Shown: positions 17,047 through 22,347 of the stretch, one piece after another
How positions within the stretch are numbered: position 1 is the first letter of the stretch
Layout: every line of letters begins with the position of its first letter
NCBI GenBank assembly: GCA_017550205.1
Contig: JAFZPS010000002.1
Location: 1 to 22,347, forward strand
Reading direction: 5' to 3'
Length of the DNA: 22,347 bases
Origin: Bacilli bacterium
GTDB taxonomy: Bacteria; Bacillota_I; Bacilli_A; RF39; UBA660
The notes under the pieces: generated by a model
The model's database searches: none
Seen by the model: the letters and a program-made list of their open reading frames with translations, nothing else
Told to the model about the DNA's origin: nothing
Position numbers and translations under genes: made by a program

Positions 17047-17052
17047 ATTATA
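17047..17052 (-). promoter_or_regulatory. Candidate -10 of a queA promoter overlapping the ruvB terminator
   Basis: TATAAT on the minus strand lies three bases before the terminator hairpin. A start about seven bases on would fall inside the 5' arm, so this transcript would not form the complete hairpin. No good -35 is visible (TAGATT at 17 bases). Confidence 0.35.
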
Positions 17053-17061
17053 CAACAATTT

Positions 17062-18090
17062 CTAATTTAAATCTAGACTAGTCTGTGTATTTTTATTGTT
17101 TTTCTCAATACCTAGTACTTCATATGCTTTATCAGTAACTACTCTACCACGACTAGTTCTTTTCATTAATCCTAATTGTAGTAAGTATGGTTCATATACA
17201 TCTTCAATAGTAGTAACTTCTTCTCCTATAGTAGAACTAATAGCATCAATTCCTACTGGCCCACCATTAAATTTATTAATAATAGTAAGTAATAATTCTC
17301 TATCTGTATTATCTAGTCCAATCTTATCAACTTTTAATCTATCAAGAGCTTTATTAGTAATATCTAAATCTATTACACCACTACCATCTACTAAAGCAAA
17401 ATCTCTTACTCTTTTAAATAATCTATTAGCTATTCTTGGAGTACCTCTACTTCTTTTAGCTAACTCAATAGCTGCATCTTCTTCAATTTCTACTCCTAGT
17501 ACTCTTGCAGTTCTTTTAACTATCTCAGTTAATTCTTCAACTGTATAGTATTCTAATTTATTAATAATACCAAATCTATCTCTTAATGGAGAAGATAAAT
17601 CTCCTGCACGAGTAGTAGCACCTACTAAAGTAAATGGAGGTAAATTAATTTTAATATTTCTACTATTACCTTCATTACCTACTATTATATCCAAAGAAAA
17701 ATCTTCCATAGCTGGATATAATATTTCTTCAATATATCTAGGCATTCTATGTATTTCATCAATAAATAATACATCTCCTGGTTCAAGAGTAGAAAGTATT
17801 GCAGCTAAATCCCCTGCCTTTTCTATACTAGGACCACTTGCAGTTTTTATATTGCTACCTAATTCATGAGCAATAATAAAAGCTAAAGTAGTTTTACCAA
17901 GTCCAGGAGGACCATATAATAAAACATGATCTAACGCTTCATCTCTCATCTTAGCAGCTTTAACAAATACTCTTATATTCTCTTTAACATCAGTTTGTCC
18001 AATATACTCATCTAATGTCTCAGGTCTAATAGTATTATCTAATGTCTCATCATCTACTGCATCATAATTTTTAATAATACTCTCTTCCAT
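17062..18090 (-). CDS. ruvB: Holliday junction branch migration ATPase RuvB
   Basis: AAA+ motor that forms hexameric rings on both sides of a RuvA-bound Holliday junction and drives branch migration. The 342-residue protein has the N-terminal [11 protein letters not shown] box (22-32), Walker A GPPGLGKT (60-67), Walker [11 protein letters not shown] (about 107-116), the sensor region [20 protein letters not shown] and a C-terminal winged-helix domain (GPVGIDAIS, then [18 protein letters not shown]). AGGAGGG before the ATG supports the start. It lies nine bases after ruvA. There is no ruvC here; low-G+C Bacillota use RecU as the resolvase, so its absence is expected. Confidence 0.98.
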   Translation of the reverse strand: MEESIIKNYDAVDDETLDNTIRPETLDEYIGQTDVKENIRVFVKAAKMRDEALDHVLLYGPPGLGKTTLAFIIAHELGSNIKTASGPSIEKAGDLAAILSTLEPGDVLFIDEIHRMPRYIEEILYPAMEDFSLDIIVGNEGNSRNIKINLPPFTLVGATTRAGDLSSPLRDRFGIINKLEYYTVEELTEIVKRTARVLGVEIEEDAAIELAKRSRGTPRIANRLFKRVRDFALVDGSGVIDLDITNKALDRLKVDKIGLDNTDRELLLTIINKFNGGPVGIDAISSTIGEEVTTIEDVYEPYLLQLGLMKRTSRGRVVTDKAYEVLGIEKNNKNTQTSLDLN

Positions 18091-18099
18091 AAAACCCTC

Positions 18100-18660
18100 C
18101 TATTTTAATAATAATTTTAATGCTTCTTTTACTTGATCTTCTATTGATAAAGTATTATCAACCCTAACAAGTACAGGTTTAATTTCTTTATCTTTATAAC
18201 CTAAACCTAATAATACATCTCTTAATTCATTTTCAACTTCTACATCAACTACACTACCTGTTGCAGTATAACCAAGCTTTCCTTTTAAATCAAGTATAAT
18301 TTGTTTAGCAAGTTTATCACCAATCTTAGGAAATTTTTTAATATAAAGTATATTTTCTCTTTCAATAGCATCTTTAATTCCATCTATTGATCCTACAGCA
18401 AGTATTGGTAAAGCCATCTTACAACCAAGTCCCTTAACACTAATTAGTTTTAAGAATAAATCTTTTTCTTCAATACTTTTAAACCCATATAAATTATTAC
18501 TATCTTCAGTAATTTGTTGATAGATATATACTTTACTTTCTTTATCTAACTCAAATGAATATGGATTAGATACATATACTAAATAACCTATACCATTATT
18601 TTCAACTACTATACTATTCCCTTTAATATCAGTAATAATTCCCTTTATATAATCAAACAT
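18100..18660 (-). CDS. ruvA: Holliday junction DNA-binding protein RuvA
   Basis: Binds the four-way junction as tetramers and recruits RuvB. At 186 residues it is slightly short for the family. Domain I (OB-fold) opens with MFDYIKGIITDI and includes NGIGYLVYV and the YGFKSIEEKDLFLKLISVKGLG block. Helix-hairpin-helix motifs (SVKGLGCKMALPIL; FPKIGDKLAKQIILDLKGK) form domain II. The C-terminal domain III (about 140-186; LLGLGYKDKEI) contacts RuvB. AGGTGAT precedes the ATG and lies next to the stop of the acyl-CoA synthetase gene eight bases upstream, so the three genes are one unit. Confidence 0.97.
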   Translation of the reverse strand: MFDYIKGIITDIKGNSIVVENNGIGYLVYVSNPYSFELDKESKVYIYQQITEDSNNLYGFKSIEEKDLFLKLISVKGLGCKMALPILAVGSIDGIKDAIERENILYIKKFPKIGDKLAKQIILDLKGKLGYTATGSVVDVEVENELRDVLLGLGYKDKEIKPVLVRVDNTLSIEDQVKEALKLLLK

Positions 18661-18668
18661 CTAATCAC

Positions 18669-20510
18669 CTATTTCTTATCAACCTTTAATTTATCAATTA
18701 ATTCTTCACTCTCAGTCTCATCTATTACTTGTTCTAATAATTCTTCAGTATTTTCAAATTGCTTATCTTTTCTCTTCATCTTCTCTTCTTGCATTAATAC
18801 ATTATATGCAACTTTACCAACTAATGTCTTAGGAAGTTCATCTCTAAATTCATATTCATATGGCCAAGAGAATCTAGCTAAATTCTTTTCTACTAAATTC
18901 TTAATAGATTCAAGAACTGCCTCTTTATCCTTAACTCCACTCTTTAATACAATAAATGCTTTAGCAACAGTTACTTTATATGGATGAGGTATACCTATAA
19001 CACAACTCATCTTAACACTAGGATGTGAATCAATTACATTCTCAATCATACCTGGATAAACGCAATATCCAGAAGTAATAATCATACGTTTTAATCTACC
19101 CTTAAAGTAAACAAAACCATCTTTATCCATATAACCAGAATCTCCTGTATGTAACCAAATACGTCCATCTTTATGTTTTCTAAGAGTTGCTTTAGTTTCT
19201 TTCTTATTATTAATATATCCTGCCATTACAGTAGGACCAGTAATAACAATTTCTCCTTCAGTACCATAAGGTACTTCTTTTTCTTTACCCTCTTCTACTA
19301 TTTTATAATATGTATCTGGATAAGGTATTCCAATACTACCAGGTCTATAATTATTAAGTGGTGTAAAACAACTAGCAGCACAACACTCAGTTAATCCATA
19401 ACCTTCTCTAATAGTAGTTGGAGAGTGATGACGTTTTAACCATTCATCAAACTTCTTCTTTAATTCTATTGATAAAGAATCTCCACCAGAAATAACACAA
19501 GTTAAATAATCTAGTTTCATAAATCTAAAATTCTTATTATTACAAATAGCTTCAAATAATGTAGGAACTCCTACTAATACATTAGGTTCATATTTCTTAA
19601 CAATCTTATCAAATGTCTTTGCATTAAATTGAGGAAGTAATATACTAGTACCTCCAAAGTATTGAACACAATGAATACAAACACTTAAACCAAATCCATG
19701 GAATATTGGCATAATAGCAAGTACTTTATCTTTATCTCTTAAACAAGCAACATGCTCAAAGTTTTGCATAGCTGAAGCATTAAGATTTAAGTTAGTGAGT
19801 TTAACACCCTTAGGAGTACCAGTAGTACCACCACTATATAAAATAGCAGCAATATCTTTTCCTTTAAAATTATCATCCATCTCTTTTATATAATCTCTAC
19901 CTAATTTAAGAAAACTACCCCAACTAATTTTCATACTATTAATTTGATTAAAATCTTCATTTAAATAATTAATAGGATTTAATTTAGTTAATGTCTTAGT
20001 AACATTAGTAGCTGCATATAATGACTTTAATACAGGAGGCATACTTTCTCCTACACCTACTGCTATCACTTTTTTAACCTTAGTACTCTTAATTATTTTT
20101 TCTACTTTAGGCATAGTAAAGTCAATAGTAATTAACCAACTACTCTTACTAATATTTAAATAATGTTTAATTTCATTTTCAGCACTTAATGGATGTATCA
20201 TAGAAGCAATTGCCCCTATCTTATTACATGCATAGAAAGATATTATTCCTTCAGGCGTATTAGGCATACATATACTAACTACATCCTTATATTTAACACC
20301 TAATGCCTTTAGGCTTCTCGCTACTTCATCTATTTGTTTTAAAAACTCATGATAAGTCTTCTTATTACCATAGTAATTATAACTAATATTGTTTAAATGC
20401 TTACTAGCCGTATATTCAATTAATTTGTATGCAGAAAAATCTGGATACTCTAAATGTTGTTTCTCATCTCCATAAAACTTTAACCATGGAGCTTTTATAC
20501 TTCTACTCAT
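18669..20510 (-). CDS. Long-chain fatty acid-CoA ligase-like AMP-forming enzyme
   Basis: Member of the ANL superfamily that activates a carboxylic acid, probably a fatty acid, as acyl-adenylate and then acyl-CoA. The 613 residues carry the P-loop-like YSGGTTGTPKG (225-235), YGLTE (371-375), the ribose-binding TGD (D457), the hinge KGRLKRMI (470-477) and the catalytic lysine K566 in LPKTLVGKVAYN. There is no signal peptide or clear membrane helix. An acidic/basic tail of about 35 residues follows the fold. The start is ATG 20510, with AGGTG six bases upstream; a longer frame begins with GTG inside that Shine-Dalgarno. It precedes ruvA by eight bases, an unusual partner. Use of exogenous fatty acids is a plausible role but is inferred; the acyl substrate is not defined by sequence. 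Confidence 0.88.
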   Translation of the reverse strand: MSRSIKAPWLKFYGDEKQHLEYPDFSAYKLIEYTASKHLNNISYNYYGNKKTYHEFLKQIDEVARSLKALGVKYKDVVSICMPNTPEGIISFYACNKIGAIASMIHPLSAENEIKHYLNISKSSWLITIDFTMPKVEKIIKSTKVKKVIAVGVGESMPPVLKSLYAATNVTKTLTKLNPINYLNEDFNQINSMKISWGSFLKLGRDYIKEMDDNFKGKDIAAILYSGGTTGTPKGVKLTNLNLNASAMQNFEHVACLRDKDKVLAIMPIFHGFGLSVCIHCVQYFGGTSILLPQFNAKTFDKIVKKYEPNVLVGVPTLFEAICNNKNFRFMKLDYLTCVISGGDSLSIELKKKFDEWLKRHHSPTTIREGYGLTECCAASCFTPLNNYRPGSIGIPYPDTYYKIVEEGKEKEVPYGTEGEIVITGPTVMAGYINNKKETKATLRKHKDGRIWLHTGDSGYMDKDGFVYFKGRLKRMIITSGYCVYPGMIENVIDSHPSVKMSCVIGIPHPYKVTVAKAFIVLKSGVKDKEAVLESIKNLVEKNLARFSWPYEYEFRDELPKTLVGKVAYNVLMQEEKMKRKDKQFENTEELLEQVIDETESEELIDKLKVDKK

Positions 20511-20527
20511 AACTATCACCTAATACC

Positions 20528-20584
20528 ATTTTATCATTTATTAAAATAAAAATCCATATTGTAGTTTTAAACTTGAAGTTTCAA
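20528..20584 (-). promoter_or_regulatory. Candidate promoters of the acyl-CoA ligase-ruvAB unit
   Basis: Two options on the minus strand: TTGAAA (20579-20584) with CAATAT 17 bases on (20556-20561), or an extended -10 TGA-TAAAAT (20528-20536) with a poor -35. A 13-base palindrome AAACTTGAAGTTT (20569-20581) overlaps the first and might be an operator; it has no T tract, so it is not a clear terminator. Confidence 0.35.
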
Positions 20585-20605
20585 ATTAAAACCGCAAATG
20601 TAAAA

Positions 20606-21493
20606 CTAATCAACTGTTTTTTCTACATAATTAAGTAATTCTTTTTTTACCATTTCATCTTCAAATTTCGTAATAGAAAAGACTTTTTCACCAAGATGAT
20701 TAAATGAAGTTCCAATATGATAGATACTTTCTCTGTCTATTATAAAGTATCTATCATGAAACACATTAGTTCTAAATACTGTAAGTTTATTGTATTGTTC
20801 ATTAAATAAATCAACTTGAACATCACTAAGTTTTGCTTTTTTACTGGTAATTAATTTAATTCTACAATCAAAATCTTTAATTATACCCAAGATTTTTATA
20901 TCAGCATATGGATCTATAATTATTAATTCAAAATATGCTTCATTTATTAAATCATATATATAGGAATATGCATCAAATACCTCACCATTAAAAAACAACA
21001 ATTCTTTCTTATCAAATTTAGAAAACAATATATTAAAGCTTTCATCATACTCTATTAATTTATTATTAATATAATTTAGTGCCTTATAAATTTCATTATT
21101 ATCATATAAATAATGTCTCATATTCACAAAAGCATCCATTATACTTATACTAACTTGTGTAGCAACGGGTGTATGTAAAATTGTTGCTAACATTGCTATG
21201 CCTTGCTCTGTAAAAACCCTCGGCATATATTTTCTATATTTTCCTTTACCTATAGAATTAGTTTCTAAGGTCAAAAATTTTGACCTTAGAAGTTTCCATT
21301 CATCATCTGTTAAAGTCCAACTATATCTTTCAGGAAACTTTTCGATATTATTTTTGACAGCTTGATTAACCTCTTTCGTCCCATTTTTACATTCATATAA
21401 TTCAGCTAAATCTGAATCTAGCATTACTTGTTTTCCTCTTATTACATAAATTTTATTCTTAATATTTTCATCATTTTTTATTAATTCTTCCAT
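20606..21493 (-). CDS. ORF6N-domain protein with C-terminal PLD-like segment
   Basis: Phage-related DNA-binding type protein (295 residues). The N-terminal ORF6N domain spans about 8-130: VIRGKQVMLDSDLAELYE, then NNIEKFPERYSWTLTDDEW, KYMPRVFTEQGIAML and VSISIMDAFVNMR. A linker helix (about 133-165) leads to a compact C-terminal domain with LIIIDPYADIKIL (190-202) and FHDRYFIIDRESIYHIGTS (245-263). The H246-x-R-x4-D253 pattern is a phospholipase D-like HxKx4D half-motif with Arg in place of Lys. Only one copy is present. Such proteins are common in prophages and as lone genes in gut bacteria; function is unproven. AAGGAGGG precedes the ATG. It has its own strong promoter and sits between yebC and the ruvAB unit; no clear terminator follows. 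It looks like a transferred single gene. Confidence 0.85.
   Translation of the reverse strand: MEELIKNDENIKNKIYVIRGKQVMLDSDLAELYECKNGTKEVNQAVKNNIEKFPERYSWTLTDDEWKLLRSKFLTLETNSIGKGKYRKYMPRVFTEQGIAMLATILHTPVATQVSISIMDAFVNMRHYLYDNNEIYKALNYINNKLIEYDESFNILFSKFDKKELLFFNGEVFDAYSYIYDLINEAYFELIIIDPYADIKILGIIKDFDCRIKLITSKKAKLSDVQVDLFNEQYNKLTVFRTNVFHDRYFIIDRESIYHIGTSFNHLGEKVFSITKFEDEMVKKELLNYVEKTVD
21263..21291. repeat. Perfect 14-bp inverted repeat inside the ORF6N gene
   Basis: Arms TTCTAAGGTCAAAA and TTTTGACCTTAGAA with a one-base centre (21277). It encodes about residues 68-77 (LLRSKFLTLE), between the conserved ORF6N blocks. Confidence 0.9.
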
Positions 21494-21532
21494 AATACCC
21501 TCCTTATCTAATAAAAATTAAAATATATTCAA

Positions 21533-21558
21533 CCCAAATAACCCCTGAAGACACCCCC
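21533..21558 (-). other. G-rich leader segment of the ORF6N transcript
   Basis: On the minus strand, runs of five, four and three G (21554-21558, 21542-21545, 21533-21535) lie between the predicted transcript start and the Shine-Dalgarno, with a GG pair at 21568-21569. They stand out strongly in this AT-rich DNA. A weak G-quadruplex or a protein/RNA contact site is possible but not shown. Confidence 0.5.
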
Positions 21559-21575
21559 AATCTTTATCCAATTTT

Positions 21576-21604
21576 ATTATATGATACATTTGTTCGTATG
21601 TCAA
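21576..21604 (-). promoter_or_regulatory. Consensus sigma-A promoter of the ORF6N gene
   Basis: On the minus strand TTGACA (21599-21604), exactly 17 bases, then TATAAT (21576-21581): a full consensus. The predicted start is near 21569, with a leader of about 75 bases. Confidence 0.9.
21583..21596. promoter_or_regulatory. LexA (DinR)-like SOS box in the promoter spacer
   Basis: The minus strand reads CGAACAAATGTATC. Against the Bacillus-type SOS box CGAACRNRYGTTYC it has one mismatch in 14 positions. It fills the spacer between the -35 and -10, where LexA binding would block polymerase. Direct match by eye; the organism's own LexA specificity is unknown. Confidence 0.5.
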
Positions 21605-21605
21605 C

Positions 21606-21636
21606 TAATAAAAAAAAGAAGAATTAATCTTCTTTT
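21606..21636 (-). terminator. Intrinsic terminator after yebC
   Basis: On the minus strand a 9-bp stem AAAAGAAGA/TCTTCTTTT with a five-base loop (21614-21636) is followed by a T tract. It starts inside the end of yebC and stops two bases before the -35 of the ORF6N promoter. Confidence 0.75.
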
Positions 21637-22346
21637 AAATTATAATATACATCTTGTACATCATCTAAATCTTCAAGTGTATCAACTAAATTCATAACCT
21701 TTTCAGCTGCTTCTCCGTCAAGTGAAACTTCCATATTAGGAACATAAGTTAATTCACATTGTAAGAATTCTTTTACTCCATTAGATTCTAAAGCATCTCT
21801 AACTCCAGTAAAACTACTTTGATCAGTAGAAATCACATAAGTATCTTCAACTTTCTCAAAATCATCAGCACCAGCGTCTAGTGCTACCATCATCATAGTA
21901 TCCTCATCATATTCTGAAGGAATAACAATACTACCTTTTCTTTCAAACATATAACTTACTGAACCATCAGTTCCTAAGTTACCTCCAGCTTTAGTAAAAC
22001 TACTTCTTACCATTGAAGCTGTTCTATTTCTATTATCTGTTAAGCAATCAACCATAAATGCAACACCATTTGGTCCATATCCTTCATATCTTACTGATTC
22101 AAAGTTAGCACCATCTGCTCCACCAGTTGCTTTATCAATTGCCTTTTGAATATTATCTTTTGGCATGTTTTGTGCTTTAGCTTTATCTACTGCTAATCTT
22201 AAAGCCGCATTTTGAGAAGGATCAGGACTTCCTCCCTTTGCTGCCACCATAATTTCTTTTGCTAATTTTTGAAATACTTTACCACGTGCTTGATCAAGTA
22301 ATCCTTTCTTTCTATGAATTGTAGCCCATTTAGAATGTCCACTCAT
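21624..22346 (-). CDS. yebC: YebC/PmpR family protein
   Basis: Conserved three-domain protein of 240 residues, long annotated as a transcription regulator; more recent work links some members to translation of proline-rich sequences. The N-terminus MSGHSKWATIHRKK is diagnostic. RGKVFQKLAKEIMVAAK and NMPKDNIQKAIDKATG (about 60-75) follow, then YEGYGPNGVAFMVDCLTDNRNRT (from about 84 on; quoted in part: YGPNGVAFMV), and a C-terminal domain with LECxLTYVPN-like residues (CELTYVPN). The ATG lies one base from the right edge, so its ribosome binding site and promoter are not visible. It ends at its own terminator. In many bacteria yebC is next to ruvC-ruvA-ruvB; here two genes separate it from ruvAB. 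Confidence 0.96.
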   Translation of the reverse strand: MSGHSKWATIHRKKGLLDQARGKVFQKLAKEIMVAAKGGSPDPSQNAALRLAVDKAKAQNMPKDNIQKAIDKATGGADGANFESVRYEGYGPNGVAFMVDCLTDNRNRTASMVRSSFTKAGGNLGTDGSVSYMFERKGSIVIPSEYDEDTMMMVALDAGADDFEKVEDTYVISTDQSSFTGVRDALESNGVKEFLQCELTYVPNMEVSLDGEAAEKVMNLVDTLEDLDDVQDVYYNLKED

Positions 22347-22347
22347 A

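Noticed and set aside
17096..17548. Open frame of 150 codons on the plus strand opposite ruvB
   Set aside because: It is a shadow of ruvB with no ribosome site and a Ser/Leu-rich translation typical of antisense frames.
20569..20581. Palindrome AAACTTGAAGTTT as a terminator of the ORF6N gene
   Set aside because: The stem has no real loop and no T tract follows on the minus strand; kept only as a possible operator.

Overview
The window is very AT-rich and compact, with short intergenic gaps. Its genes are typical of low-G+C Bacillota: HelD, the primosomal protein DnaB (DnaD superfamily), a full queA/tgt pair, RuvAB without an adjacent ruvC, RecD2 and MtaB. TGA is used as a stop (end of the alpha/beta hydrolase) and tryptophans I checked are TGG, so the standard bacterial code applies and a Mycoplasma-type code is unlikely. 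The composition and small-gene style fit an uncultured gut Bacilli lineage (RF39/RFN20-like). That placement is an inference from gene content, not a computed one.

All genes but two are on the minus strand; read right to left they are: yebC (with its own terminator); an ORF6N-domain gene with a perfect consensus promoter that carries a LexA-like box; an acyl-CoA synthetase gene run together with ruvA and ruvB; queA, an alpha/beta hydrolase and tgt (queuosine tRNA modification); a convergent plus-strand YqfQ/VrrA-like small gene; a type IV pilus/type II secretion pair (PilC/GspF-like platform protein and prepilin peptidase); dnaB; a COG2426 membrane protein; a three-gene set (CmpB-family membrane protein, phosphomannomutase/phosphoglucomutase, DUF3267 zincin); helD; a plus-strand SpoVB-like flippase convergent with helD; a single-pass acidic membrane protein; and mtaB followed by the 5' part of recD2, which runs off the left edge.

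Regulatory architecture is unusually readable. Almost every transcription unit on the minus strand ends in a short U-tailed hairpin that starts in or beside the stop codon. The next promoter often begins within or just after that hairpin, and several promoters have an extended -10 (TGn before the hexamer). Shine-Dalgarno sequences are mostly AGGTGAT-like, and they contain in-frame GTG or ATG triplets that make naive start calls too long; I moved five starts accordingly.

I see no CRISPR array, rRNA, tRNA, insertion sequence or complete new multi-gene defence system. The most distinctive element is the SOS-box-like, horizontally mobile-looking ORF6N/PLD-like gene inserted between yebC and the ruvAB unit. 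Other points of interest are an alpha/beta hydrolase with a degenerate nucleophile elbow inside the queuosine operon, a ZipA-like acidic membrane protein, and an orphan PilC-PilD pair with a Gln/Pro-rich head. No stretch of more than 300 bases lacks a gene.
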